Shown here piece by piece: positions 55,281-64,000 of a stretch of DNA of 64,000 nucleotides. Each line of letters starts with the position of its first letter. The first letter of the stretch is position 1. The DNA lies in NCBI RefSeq assembly GCF_026385475.1, contig NZ_JANIDW010000003.1, positions 1 to 64,000 on the forward strand, in the 5' to 3' direction. Position numbers and translations under genes: made by a program. This DNA comes from Bombella saccharophila. Its GTDB lineage: Bacteria; Pseudomonadota; Alphaproteobacteria; Acetobacterales; Acetobacteraceae. The notes beneath the pieces were generated by a model. The model was given only the letters and a program-made list of their open reading frames with translations. It had not been told where the DNA came from and ran no database searches.

Positions 55281-57647
55281 GTGATGAGGCGGTTCTTTTC
55301 TGGGAAAATGAGGGCCTCCCTCTGGCGGCTCACCAGCCCTAACGGTGTGGTGGTGCTGACGGTTGTGGCGTTGGTACTGACCTTTGTGACTTTCATCGTC
55401 TTAGCTGGGGGTGTGTCTCTTGCGCGTGTGCCGCGGGCCCAAGCTTTGCTCTTTCTGCTCGATTTCATCACAATCATGCTCATTGGGGCGGCGGCAGTGC
55501 GGCAAATTGGCCGGATGTTGGCCGAGCGGCGCATGGGCCAAGCAGGTGCGCGGCTGCATACTCAGCTGGTTATGCTCTTTGGCGTTGTGGCTGTAGCCCC
55601 TGCCTTGATGGTCGGGGTATTGTCTGCGTTATTCTTCCATTACGGGGTGGAGATTTGGTTCTCCAATCGGGTGAATAATGCGTTGAGTGAGGCACGCTCT
55701 GTCGCGGCGGGGTATTTGCGGGAACATAATGAGAATACACGGACAGAAGCCTTCGCTTTAGCCAATACGCTGCTGACGGTTCAGAATGATGAAATGTTCA
55801 CTCATGGGACGGATTTGTTCCATGATCATTCCCGCTTACAAGCGTTGTTAGAAGATGAGGTGACCGAGCGCGGGTTGAATGATGCGATTATCTTTAATCC
55901 GTTGACTTATCAAATCATCGCCACTGGGGGATTGCTGGCCATTCGGGCGGAGGACCCGCAAAAGGAGCTTCCTCCACGCTCTGTTGCGACTATGGCGCGG
56001 ACGGGTGAGGTCGTGTTGCTGGACCAACCAGAGGCGCAGGTGGTCCGCGGGGTCGTCTCATTGGGGGGGAATTCTGGCTTGATGCTCGTCATCACTCGCC
56101 CGGTGGACCCTGAGATTCTTCATCATATGACACGGACAAACGCGCTGGTGCAGGATTATCAGCGCATGCTCAATAATCGTGGGAAGGCGCAGCTTGTCCT
56201 TATTGTGATTTTGGCTCTTATGGGGCTGTTGGTGTTAGCGGTGGGGATGTTAAGTGGCCTCTCCCAAGCTAATCGCATTACGCGGCCGCTTAGCCAGTTA
56301 ATCCGCGCGGCACAGCGTATCTCACGGGGGGATTTAACAGCGCGTGTTCCCGTGGAGGGTAAGGGGAATCGGGAAGATGAGTTGATGGCACTCTCTCGGG
56401 CGTTTAACCTCATGGCCAGCCAGCTTGCTGACCAACGCTCTGAACTCATGCTGGCTTATGACCAAATTGATGAACGCCGCCGCTTTACCGAGACAGTCCT
56501 TGCCGGTGTGTCTGCTGGGGTGATTGGTTTAGACCATAATCAGTTTGTTGAGCTGCCTAACCGGGCAGCGTCTTTTATTCTTCAGCGGGATATGGAGCAA
56601 GCAAAGGGGCGGCCCTTAGTGGCCTTCGTGCCGGAGTTTGCTGCTTTGCTGCAAGCGGTGAAGGAGCAGCCTGATAAAGAGCATGGCGCGGAGATTCAAA
56701 TTGATGCTGAACATGCTCATGCCCCCGGTGGCCCGGGGAGTGGTGGCGGGGCTGGGGCAGGGCGGACCTTGCTTGTTTGTGCCGTGGCGGACCAAAATGA
56801 CCATGCAGGGTCAACGGGTTATGTTGTCACGTTTGATGATATTACCCTCCTCCAAGTCGCGCAGCGTAAAGCCGCATGGGCGGATGTGGCACGTCGTATT
56901 GCCCATGAGATTAAAAATCCACTCACGCCGATTCAATTAGCGGCAGAGCGATTGCGGCGGCGTTTTCATAAAGAAATTACCAGCGACCCGGAGATTTATG
57001 ACCGTCTCATCAGCACGATTGTGCGGCAGGTGGGGGATATAGGGCGCATGGTGGATGAGTTTTCCTCCTTTGCGCGGATGCCCCAACCGGAAATGGCCGA
57101 GCATGACCTCGTCCGGCTTTGCCGGGAGACGTTGTTCCTCCAGCAAAATGCCCATCCCGAAATTGCTTATCAGTTGGATATGCCAGAGGGAGGGGCAGTT
57201 ATTGTACGGTGTGACCATCGTTTAATTAGTCAGTCTCTTATCAATCTGTTACAAAATGCAGCAGATGCTATCCTCATGACCAAGCGGCAGGTTGGGGAAG
57301 GGCACCCTGTTATCGGGACGATTATCCTGCGCTTGACGCAAGAGGAGGGAGCGGCAATCATAAGTGTTGCAGATAATGGCGTGGGTCTGCCTGCTGGGGA
57401 GCATCAACGCCTTACCGAGCCTTATGTAACCCATAAGGAGAAGGGGACGGGGTTGGGGCTGGCTATTGTCCATCGTGCGATGGAGGCTCATCACGGTCAG
57501 GTGCGGTTACGCCCGTTGACAGAGCAGGAATGTCAGACAATCGTTGGATTATCAGCTGCAGACCAAGGGATGAGTGGCACTTTAGTGACGTTGGAGCTCC
57601 CCTTGATAAAGAAAGACCTTGCGGGAGACAGCGAAAGCGGAGCATGA
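55281..57647 (+). CDS. ntrY: Nitrogen regulation sensor histidine kinase NtrY
   Basis: Membrane kinase of 788 residues. Two early transmembrane segments (about 22-44 and 55-75), a third near 93-118, a periplasmic region to about 300, a fourth segment 303-325, HAMP with RITRPLSQLIRAAQRISRGDL, a PAS domain (about 395-515) and HisKA with His542 in RRIAHEIKNPLTP, then the ATPase boxes NLLQNAAD, DNGVGLP and GTGLGLAIVHR. It pairs with NtrX nine bases downstream. A Gly/His-rich insert (about 478-496) lies in the PAS region. Confidence 0.93.
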   Translation: MMRRFFSGKMRASLWRLTSPNGVVVLTVVALVLTFVTFIVLAGGVSLARVPRAQALLFLLDFITIMLIGAAAVRQIGRMLAERRMGQAGARLHTQLVMLFGVVAVAPALMVGVLSALFFHYGVEIWFSNRVNNALSEARSVAAGYLREHNENTRTEAFALANTLLTVQNDEMFTHGTDLFHDHSRLQALLEDEVTERGLNDAIIFNPLTYQIIATGGLLAIRAEDPQKELPPRSVATMARTGEVVLLDQPEAQVVRGVVSLGGNSGLMLVITRPVDPEILHHMTRTNALVQDYQRMLNNRGKAQLVLIVILALMGLLVLAVGMLSGLSQANRITRPLSQLIRAAQRISRGDLTARVPVEGKGNREDELMALSRAFNLMASQLADQRSELMLAYDQIDERRRFTETVLAGVSAGVIGLDHNQFVELPNRAASFILQRDMEQAKGRPLVAFVPEFAALLQAVKEQPDKEHGAEIQIDAEHAHAPGGPGSGGGAGAGRTLLVCAVADQNDHAGSTGYVVTFDDITLLQVAQRKAAWADVARRIAHEIKNPLTPIQLAAERLRRRFHKEITSDPEIYDRLISTIVRQVGDIGRMVDEFSSFARMPQPEMAEHDLVRLCRETLFLQQNAHPEIAYQLDMPEGGAVIVRCDHRLISQSLINLLQNAADAILMTKRQVGEGHPVIGTIILRLTQEEGAAIISVADNGVGLPAGEHQRLTEPYVTHKEKGTGLGLAIVHRAMEAHHGQVRLRPLTEQECQTIVGLSAADQGMSGTLVTLELPLIKKDLAGDSESGA

Positions 57648-57656
57648 AGGTAAGTC

Positions 57657-59084
57657 ATGGAGCATGAAATTCTGATTGTTGATGATGAGCCAGACATCCG
57701 CTTTCTCTTAGCTGGGATTTTGGAGGATGACGGCTACCTCACGTGCAATGCAGCGAATTCTGATGAGGCGATGCGTCTTTTTAGGGAGAGCCGCCCCTCG
57801 CTCGTCATTTTGGATATTTGGCTGCAAAACTCGCAGCTTGATGGCATGGCTCTTTTAAAGCTCTTTAAGGAGCAACGCCCTGATGTGCCAGTGATTATGA
57901 TCTCTGGCCATGGGACGATTGAGACCGCCGTCTCCAGCCTTCATCATGGGGCTTATGATTTCTTAGAGAAGCCATTTCAGACGGACCGGCTATTGGTCAT
58001 TGTGCGCCGTGCGTTAGAGGCAGCACGGTTGCGAAAAGAAAATGCTGAGCTACGTTTGCGGGCGGGTGAGCAAGGGACATTGATGGGCGATAGCGCGCTG
58101 ATCAATGCTTTGCGTGGGCAAATTAGCCGTGTGGCCCCTACAAACTCACGCGTGTTGATTTCCGGCCCGGCTGGGGCAGGGAAGGAAGTGGTCGCGCGGA
58201 TGATTCATGCGCAATCTAAACGCGCAGAAGGCCCTTTCGTGGTGTTGAATTGCGCGGCTCTTGCGCCTGATCATTTTGAGGAAGAACTTTTTGGGGTGGA
58301 AGGAAGTGAGGGCAAACCCGGCCGCCCCGGCTTGTTAGAGCGTGCCCATAAAGGCACGCTCTTGTTGGATGAAGTCGCAGATATGCCGCTGGAGATTCAG
58401 GGCAAAATTGTGCGGGCTTTGCAGATTAATACCTTCGAGCGTCTCGGTGGGACGCATAGTATGAAGGTGGATGTTCGCGTTTTAGCGGCAACAAGCCGGG
58501 ATTTGCAGGCAGAGATTACAGCACGGCACTTCCGGGAGGATTTATATTACCGCCTCGCTGTTGTGCCGTTGCAGGTCCCCTCTTTGGCGGAGCGGCCAGA
58601 GGATATCCCCATGCTGGCCCAATATTTCTTGGAAAGTTGCGCACGCTCCTCTGGCTTGCCTGTGCGGACATTGTCGGTCGATGCGTTGGCGTGTCTGCAA
58701 ACTTACGATTGGCCGGGCAATATTCGTGAGCTGCGTAATTTGATGGAGCGTATGCTCATTATGCTTCCCGCTGGGGAGGGGGAGCAGTCCAACATCATCC
58801 GGGCGGAGATGTTGCCTGATATTGTGCGCGAGGGGGCCCCCTCTATGACATGCCTTACTGCGGAGGCCGATGTGATGAGCCTGCCCCTGCGTGAGGCGCG
58901 GGACCATTTTGAGACGCAATATCTGCAAGTTCAGCTTATGCGCTTTGGTGGTAACATCAGCCGGACAGCGAATTTTGTGTGTATGGAGCGCAGCGCGCTA
59001 CATCGTAAATTAAAACAACTGGGCGTCACGCAAGAGGATCGCTCTGCTGCTCAATCAGCGCGAAGCGGGCAGGAAGCAAAGTGA
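57657..59084 (+). CDS. ntrX: Nitrogen regulation response regulator NtrX
   Basis: 475 residues: receiver with phosphoacceptor Asp53 ([15 protein letters not shown]), AAA domain with GPAGAGKE (170-177), Walker [11 protein letters not shown], and a C-terminal Fis-type helix-turn-helix ([25 protein letters not shown]). The GAFTGA loop is absent ([20 protein letters not shown]), which is usual for alphaproteobacterial NtrX. Unlike the neighbouring NtrC relic, its ATP-binding motifs are intact. It overlaps the region where hfq begins. Confidence 0.92.
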   Translation: MEHEILIVDDEPDIRFLLAGILEDDGYLTCNAANSDEAMRLFRESRPSLVILDIWLQNSQLDGMALLKLFKEQRPDVPVIMISGHGTIETAVSSLHHGAYDFLEKPFQTDRLLVIVRRALEAARLRKENAELRLRAGEQGTLMGDSALINALRGQISRVAPTNSRVLISGPAGAGKEVVARMIHAQSKRAEGPFVVLNCAALAPDHFEEELFGVEGSEGKPGRPGLLERAHKGTLLLDEVADMPLEIQGKIVRALQINTFERLGGTHSMKVDVRVLAATSRDLQAEITARHFREDLYYRLAVVPLQVPSLAERPEDIPMLAQYFLESCARSSGLPVRTLSVDALACLQTYDWPGNIRELRNLMERMLIMLPAGEGEQSNIIRAEMLPDIVREGAPSMTCLTAEADVMSLPLREARDHFETQYLQVQLMRFGGNISRTANFVCMERSALHRKLKQLGVTQEDRSAAQSARSGQEAK

Positions 59085-59095
59085 AGAAGGACCAT

Positions 59096-59323
59096 ATGGT
59101 AGAGCCAAAAGAGAGCGATGTGCAGAGGCAGTTTTTGGCCTATGTGCAGCAGCAGGAAGAAGCGGTGACGGTCTTTTTAGTCAATGGGGTGAAGCTACAA
59201 GGCGTCATCGCTCAATTTGATGATGAGAGCGTGTTGCTACGCCGGGATGGTCATGTACAGCTCGTCTATAAACATGCGGTGAGCACGATTATGCCTGTTG
59301 CTGCTTTGCCGGACATGCTGTGA
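59096..59323 (+). CDS. hfq: RNA chaperone Hfq
   Basis: Sm-like hexameric protein that helps small RNAs pair with mRNAs. The Sm1 region [39 protein letters not shown] is normal. In Sm2 the usual YKHAIST reads YKHAVST, a conservative change. I start at 59096, preceded by AAGAAGGA; a GTG at 59081 overlapping ntrX is an alternative. Length is 75 residues. It overlaps hflX by four bases. Confidence 0.94.
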   Translation: MVEPKESDVQRQFLAYVQQQEEAVTVFLVNGVKLQGVIAQFDDESVLLRRDGHVQLVYKHAVSTIMPVAALPDML

Positions 59324-60636
59324 AGCAGCCTTTGCACGATACAGCCCGTAAGCCGACCCTCGCTGCTGTTATCCTTCCCGCGGAAAAGCAGGCTTTTCTT
59401 GAAGGGCGCGCGGCTGCGGCACGTCTTGAGGAAGCCGTAGGGCTGGCGGCATCGATTGGGTTAGAGATTGTTCATACGGCGATTTACCCGCTAAGGGCGC
59501 GGCGGCCAGCGACCTTGCTGGGGGCAGGGCAGGTGGAGGAACTGACGGAGATTGTCAAAGCAGAATCCGTTGGGGTTGTGGTAGTGGATGCGCGCCTCTC
59601 ACCTGCGCAGCAACGTAATTTAGAAAAAGCGATGGGCTGTAAGGTCGTGGACCGTACGGGCTTAATCCTTGATATTTTCGGCGCACGGGCTGCCACGCGG
59701 GAAGGTGTGTTGCAGGTCGAGCTTGCACATTTGGAGTATCAACGCTCCCGCCTTGTAAGGCTTTGGACGCATTTGGAGCGGCAACGCGGTGGGTTTGGCT
59801 TCCTCGGGGGGCCGGGGGAAACGCAGATTGAGGCTGATAGGCGGATGCTGGATGAGCGTCTGGTCAAGCTGCGTAAGGAGCTAGAGCAAGTCCGCCGGAC
59901 GCGTGGGCTGCACCGCCATGCGCGCCGTAAGGTCCCTTTCCCCGTTGTGGCGTTGGTTGGCTACACGAATGCAGGGAAATCAACCCTTTTTAACAAAATC
60001 ACAGGGGCGGGTGTGCACGCGCAGGACCAGCTTTTTGCAACGCTAGACCCTACAATGCGCAATCTGACGCTCCCTTCCGGGCGGCGGGTGATTTTATCGG
60101 ACACGGTGGGGTTTATTAGCGACCTCCCTACGGAGTTGATTGCTGCCTTCCGCGCAACTTTAGAGGAAGTAGCAGAGGCTGATATTATCCTTCATGTCCG
60201 CGATGCTGCGCACCCAGATAGTGCTGCCCAACGTGATGATGTGTTGTCCGTACTTAATGATATGGCGGCCGATGGCATGTTGGATGAAGCATGGCCGGAG
60301 CGCGTTATCGAGGTTCTCAATAAAGCGGATTTGCTTGGTGGGACAGCCAGTATTCCTGTGCGGGAGGGGAGTGTTGCAGTCTCTGCCCTGACAGGGGAAG
60401 GCCTTCCAGACCTTATGGAGGCGATTGATGCCTTCATGACCCGCTCTATGAAGCGTTTTAGCGTCTCTATCCCCGTGACAGAGGGAGCCGCTTTAGCGTG
60501 GCTCTATGAACATGGGGAGGTGACAGAGCGGCATGATGGGGAGGAGCGTCTCACCCTCATGGTCCGTCTCTTCCCAGCTGACCAGCAGCGTTTTGTGCGG
60601 CATTACCCGCATCTCACCCTCCAGCCAGAGGGTTAG
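59320..60636 (+). CDS. hflX: GTPase HflX
   Basis: Ribosome-associated GTPase of 438 residues. The N-terminal HflX domain includes LGAGQVEEL and [54 protein letters not shown] in pieces; a coiled coil with [13 protein letters not shown] follows, then the G domain [18 protein letters not shown] and NKAD. The start is GTG at 59320, overlapping the hfq stop. The hfq-hflX pair is widely conserved. Confidence 0.94.
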   Translation: MKQPLHDTARKPTLAAVILPAEKQAFLEGRAAAARLEEAVGLAASIGLEIVHTAIYPLRARRPATLLGAGQVEELTEIVKAESVGVVVVDARLSPAQQRNLEKAMGCKVVDRTGLILDIFGARAATREGVLQVELAHLEYQRSRLVRLWTHLERQRGGFGFLGGPGETQIEADRRMLDERLVKLRKELEQVRRTRGLHRHARRKVPFPVVALVGYTNAGKSTLFNKITGAGVHAQDQLFATLDPTMRNLTLPSGRRVILSDTVGFISDLPTELIAAFRATLEEVAEADIILHVRDAAHPDSAAQRDDVLSVLNDMAADGMLDEAWPERVIEVLNKADLLGGTASIPVREGSVAVSALTGEGLPDLMEAIDAFMTRSMKRFSVSIPVTEGAALAWLYEHGEVTERHDGEERLTLMVRLFPADQQRFVRHYPHLTLQPEG

Positions 60637-60660
60637 AATACGGCGTAAAGGGAACTGCCT

Positions 60661-62115
60661 TCAGAGAGTGAAGGCATCCTCGTTAGATTGCTCGGTCAGG
60701 ATGGCATGTTGGGCGTGATTTAACCCGCAGACAGTGACCTCCTTGCCGTGTTTACGGAACTTCTCGACAATCTTTTCTAAGGCTTGTACGGCGGTAATAT
60801 CCCAAAAACGGGCATGGGAGAGGTCTAGCGTTACGCGGGGGGCTGAGGTTTCATAATCCATGAAATCGGCCATGAGGTCAGCTGAGGCGAAGAAGATTTG
60901 CCCCTGTATCTGGTAGGTGAGGATGTTATGTTCCTCCACGGCATGGACATGAACAAGCCGTGCTGTATGCCAAGCAAAGAACAAGCCAGAGAGTAAAACA
61001 CCGACCAACACACCAGCTGCGAGATTATGGGTCAGCACCACCACGATGACGGTGATAATCATCACAAGGCTGGTTAATTTGGGATGATGGAAAATATCCT
61101 TTAGGCTCCCCCATGCAAAGGTGCTGATGGAGACCATAATCATGATGGCCACCAAGGCTGCCACAGGCACACGGGCGACCCATGGATGCAGCACAACCAT
61201 GAGGAGCAATAAGAAAGCCCCTGCGGTGAAGGTAGAAAGCCGGCCTCGCCCGCCATAGCGGAGATTACCCACTGTTTGGCCAATCATCCCACAACCGGCG
61301 ATTCCACCAAACAACCCGACAAAAATATTGGAGATTCCAAGGCCGGTACATTCTTGTTGGGGTTTCCCATGCGTATCGGTGAGGTCATCTACCACGCTGG
61401 CTGTCATGAGGGATTCCAATAACCCAACAGCAGCTACAGCAAGAGCGTAAGGGAAGGTGATGGATAATGTTTCCGCCGTGAGGGGGATATGCGGCAGTGT
61501 GAAATGCGGCAGGCCAGTCGGCAGGGGGCCGAGGTCCGCAATCGTGCGGACAGGCATAGGATGAATCACGGTGATAAGCGTGAGAATAACAATGCAAATT
61601 AGAGGTGAGGGAATGGCTTGCGAGAGGCGCGGCAGCAGGTAAATCATCGCTAACCCAATGAGAATCAGCATATGAGTTTGCCAGCCGACCCCCAGCATTT
61701 GAGGCACTTGGGCAGAGAAGATGAGAATCGCCAACGCATTGACAAAGCCCGTGCGGACTTCGCTTGAGACAAACCGCATGAGGGAATGAAGGCGCAGCAC
61801 GCCAAAAAGGATTTGCAGTCCCCCCGCCATGAGGGTGGCGAGGAGCATGTAATCGACCCCATGAGCATGGACCAGTGGGGCTAAGACCAAGGCAACGGAC
61901 CCCGCCCCGCCAGAAATCATCCCCGGTCTCCCCCCAAAAATAGCGATGGAAACGGAAATGACAAAGGAGGCAAAGAGCGAGACGGAAGGGGCGACCCCGG
62001 CAACATAAGAAAAAGCGATAACTTCGGGAATCAGCGCAAAAGTCCCCACCATCCCAGCGAGGAGTTCTTTAACGGGGCGTTGGGTCCATTGTTGGATGTA
62101 ATGATTCATAGCCAT
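60661..62115 (-). CDS. SulP family inorganic anion transporter
   Basis: Membrane transporter of 484 residues for sulfate, bicarbonate or related anions. The N-terminal core has about ten to twelve hydrophobic segments with GMVGTFALIPEVIAFSYVAGV and FGGIAGCGMIGQTVGNLRYGGRGRLS. A STAS domain follows from about 385 (LTYQIQGQIFFASADLMADF, VTLDLSHARFWDITAVQALEKIV). The anion cannot be told from sequence. The ATG at 62115 or 62109 is possible. A perfect 8-bp hairpin (60656-60676) overlaps its stop codon and may help termination. Confidence 0.9.
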   Translation of the reverse strand: MAMNHYIQQWTQRPVKELLAGMVGTFALIPEVIAFSYVAGVAPSVSLFASFVISVSIAIFGGRPGMISGGAGSVALVLAPLVHAHGVDYMLLATLMAGGLQILFGVLRLHSLMRFVSSEVRTGFVNALAILIFSAQVPQMLGVGWQTHMLILIGLAMIYLLPRLSQAIPSPLICIVILTLITVIHPMPVRTIADLGPLPTGLPHFTLPHIPLTAETLSITFPYALAVAAVGLLESLMTASVVDDLTDTHGKPQQECTGLGISNIFVGLFGGIAGCGMIGQTVGNLRYGGRGRLSTFTAGAFLLLLMVVLHPWVARVPVAALVAIMIMVSISTFAWGSLKDIFHHPKLTSLVMIITVIVVVLTHNLAAGVLVGVLLSGLFFAWHTARLVHVHAVEEHNILTYQIQGQIFFASADLMADFMDYETSAPRVTLDLSHARFWDITAVQALEKIVEKFRKHGKEVTVCGLNHAQHAILTEQSNEDAFTL

Positions 62116-62340
62116 AAATCAGATGTGTGATTTCCTACTTCAGTATGATGATACGCCAAGGCTTAATGTGGCTGTGGGAGTTCCGACTATACGCTGCGCA
62201 TAAAAAGCTGTGAAGTCCGCGCCTCATCTTAGGAGGAGGGAGGGCGAAGGAGGAGGAGAGCTTGTAAAAAAAGATGACAAAATGTTTGTAAGGGGGCTGG
62301 ACGCGACAAGCAGGATTGAATAAACATCAGGTCGCTGTGT

Positions 62341-62417
62341 GGCGGATGTAGCTCAGTTGGTAGAGCGCCGGTTTGTGGTACCGGTGGTCGCGGGTTCAAG
62401 TCCCGTCATTCGCCCCA
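62341..62417 (+). tRNA. tRNA-His (anticodon GTG)
   Basis: Complete cloverleaf: the extra G-1 at 62341, acceptor GCGGATG (62342-62348) pairing with CATTCGC (62407-62413), C73, and an encoded CCA (62415-62417). The anticodon stem CCGGT...ACCGG brackets the loop with GTG. The T arm CGGGTTCAAGTCCCG is standard. The encoded G-1 opposite C73 is the histidine identity element. Confidence 0.97.
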
Positions 62418-62471
62418 GCAATTTCCCCCTTGTAAAATTTATCTCTTTCTCACGTGCGTTGGCGGGAGCCC

Positions 62472-64000
62472 TTATTGTAGCTCTTGCGTGGTTACGCTGA
62501 GGACGTGTAGCCGGTCGAAGCGCGATTCATCAGTATTATCCGTTGCGATATGAGCAAGCTCTTCCAAAGAGAGTGGGCCTGTTTTGATGGTTAGGGTACG
62601 CGATTTGGGGCTGAGGAGGAAATCTAAAACAGGGGCAAGGATAGGCCGTTGGAGCGCGAGCGCATTAAAGCGTGATGAAATGGCCTTATTTTGTGTTGGC
62701 AGGGCGGTGGCCTCGTTAGTTGGTGAGGACGTGGAGGGACGGTCACTGAGCAGCCCGTAATAAGAGAAGAAATCCGTCCCTTGTACGGAGAGCTCCGTAC
62801 TCAAGCATTGTCCTGCATGGAGAAAGCGCGCTGCGTTATCATTAGTGAGATGGAGCGGGTTAATTTCTGGTAAGTTGAGTTCCATCGTCATGAGAGTAGG
62901 GCTATCTGCTCCAAAGAGTGTCCGTAGTTGGAGTGTCTCTCGCCATGATCCCATTTCGAGCCGAGATGTCGTGTTGATATGATAATTGCCAGGCATGGTA
63001 ATGGTGGCGATATTAAGCGATGGCGGTGGGGCAAGTTGGGTGGTCAGCCCTTGTAGATCAGCTTCCGTATGGAGGCTGTTTTTATCATCGCGCCGTTCAC
63101 CAGTGAGATGGGCAAGGCTGATAGTGCGACGATGATCAGCTTGGTTGAGGATGAGCGATAGCCCCGTTATTTCCATTTTTCCCGGTTTTTCCCATAAGGG
63201 AGCGGCAGGGTCTTGCCAGAATGCTTCTGCTGGTTTTTCTTCTTGCCGACTAGGGTGTTTCAGCCATTGGATGTAGCCTTGCCGCGCCTCTAAATGTTGG
63301 AGGGCAAGATGGGCTGCAAAGGGCGTCTCAGCTTGTGGTATCGTTCCATTTTGCGTGGGCAATAAGATTTGCCGTAGGATAGGGGGGATCGTACCATTAT
63401 TCCCCCCAGGGAAGCGTACATCCAGCGAGACCCCCTCCATAAGAGTATGGACGCGTACCCCTTTTCCGTATCCCTCTACGATGAGATTATCAGCAGATAA
63501 TGCGTGAATGGTAAAAGGGCGGTTAGGGGTGGGGTTTTCTTGGCTTGCTGCGGTAGGCAGGCTGTTAACAGATAGATGGTCTAACGCCATATGCTCAAAG
63601 CGTAAGGAGGTAATATCTTCTGGCTCAAAAGACATAATGGCGACAAGGGAGTGCATACTATCGGCCTCATCATGGCCCTCATGCAATGTCTCGGCGGAGG
63701 AGGGGATGAGCAGATGATGGAAGTTGGCTTGTGTGGCTGTGATGTGATGAGTGTGATTAGTATAGCTTGGGGCCTCTAAACGTAGGCTAGCGAGGCTTAA
63801 CGTCCCGTTGGAGAGAAGTTTAGGATACCCAAAACGGATCCGTCGTGCCTGAAAGGCTGTGTCTTTATAACGGAAGGACACATCATAAAGGGTGATTCCA
63901 CCCAGAAGGAGGGCCGGGCGGACTTTACGATAATGGAAGCTGGCCTCTATTGGTAAAGCGGTGCGGAAGCGTTCTAACGCATGAGAGAGGCGTACACCGG
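62472..64000 (-). CDS. Large hypothetical protein, AsmA-like by impression, 5' end cut off
   Basis: The frame is open to the window edge, so the gene begins beyond 64000; about 509 codons are visible. The upstream continuation reads LERFRTALPIEASFHYRKVRPALLLGG before the part starting at YDVSFRYKD. The protein is rich in beta-prone repeats such as LSLASLRLEAP and LQHLEARQGYIQW with no recognisable catalytic motif, a style seen in AsmA/DUF945-like envelope proteins; this is a weak impression only. It ends 54 bases downstream of tRNA-His on the opposite strand. Confidence 0.6.
   Translation of the reverse strand, partial: GVRLSHALERFRTALPIEASFHYRKVRPALLLGGITLYDVSFRYKDTAFQARRIRFGYPKLLSNGTLSLASLRLEAPSYTNHTHHITATQANFHHLLIPSSAETLHEGHDEADSMHSLVAIMSFEPEDITSLRFEHMALDHLSVNSLPTAASQENPTPNRPFTIHALSADNLIVEGYGKGVRVHTLMEGVSLDVRFPGGNNGTIPPILRQILLPTQNGTIPQAETPFAAHLALQHLEARQGYIQWLKHPSRQEEKPAEAFWQDPAAPLWEKPGKMEITGLSLILNQADHRRTISLAHLTGERRDDKNSLHTEADLQGLTTQLAPPPSLNIATITMPGNYHINTTSRLEMGSWRETLQLRTLFGADSPTLMTMELNLPEINPLHLTNDNAARFLHAGQCLSTELSVQGTDFFSYYGLLSDRPSTSSPTNEATALPTQNKAISSRFNALALQRPILAPVLDFLLSPKSRTLTIKTGPLSLEELAHIATDNTDESRFDRLHVLSVTTQELQ

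Noticed and set aside
57657-59084. Missing GAFTGA in NtrX as a defect
   Set aside because: Alphaproteobacterial NtrX proteins usually lack this motif; the ATP-binding motifs are intact.
60656-60676. Hairpin TGCCTTCA/TGAAGGCA as terminator of hflX
   Set aside because: No T-run follows on the plus strand; it also overlaps coding sequence of the SulP gene, so it was noted only there.

Overview
The window looks like chromosome of an alphaproteobacterium, most probably an acetic acid bacterium (Acetobacteraceae). This rests on gene content and order: dusB-ntrC-ntrY-ntrX-hfq-hflX, ffs-dnaX-ybaB-recR, FYDLN protein/aroA/cmk/rpsA, chvI-chvG-rapZ, a CP4-like class II EPSP synthase, a SahR-type methionine regulator and paired sugar porters. 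I could not assign a genus. No prophage, transposase or multi-repeat CRISPR array is visible.

Layout. (1) 1-3.6 kb: a compact, catalytically complete type II-C cas9 on the minus strand. It is flanked by two inverted copies of a 24-nt sequence. The right copy opens a structured RNA that looks like a divergent tracrRNA; the left copy is a lone repeat-like unit with no array, cas1 or cas2 visible. (2) 3.6-9 kb: a DUF1460 protein coupled to a class II cAMP phosphodiesterase, a DUF3465 protein, and clpS-clpA. (3) 9.3-22.2 kb: cell-wall, peptide and replication housekeeping (DD-carboxypeptidase, map, ggt, SRP RNA, dnaX, ybaB, recR), a pteridine-reductase-like SDR, a chorismate-lyase-like protein, a FYDLN protein, then aroA-cmk-rpsA. 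(4) 22.3-29.8 kb: a three-gene glycosyltransferase operon with very large modular enzymes, closed by a strong terminator. (5) 29.9-33.8 kb: an M16 peptidase diverging from a membrane protein and an MliC-like lysozyme inhibitor. (6) 33.8-38.3 kb: a methionine module, metE divergent from sahR-metF, with a perfect palindrome in the shared promoter region. (7) 38.3-42.8 kb: grpE, a GT9 heptosyltransferase, thrS and infC on the minus strand. (8) 43-50.3 kb: a ChvI/ChvG two-component system, rapZ, a Fur-family regulator and two sugar porters. (9) 50.3-60.7 kb: a GT92-like glycosyltransferase, pyrD, then dusB, a degenerate ntrC, ntrY, ntrX, hfq and hflX. (10) 60.7-64 kb: a SulP transporter, tRNA-His, and a large gene that runs off the window.

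The most unusual items are the cas9 locus with its tracrRNA candidate and solitary repeat, the NtrC relic that has lost its receiver, Walker A and GAFTGA elements but kept its DNA-binding domain, the likely ATA start codon of infC, the SahR operator, and the repeated modules in the giant glycosyltransferases.
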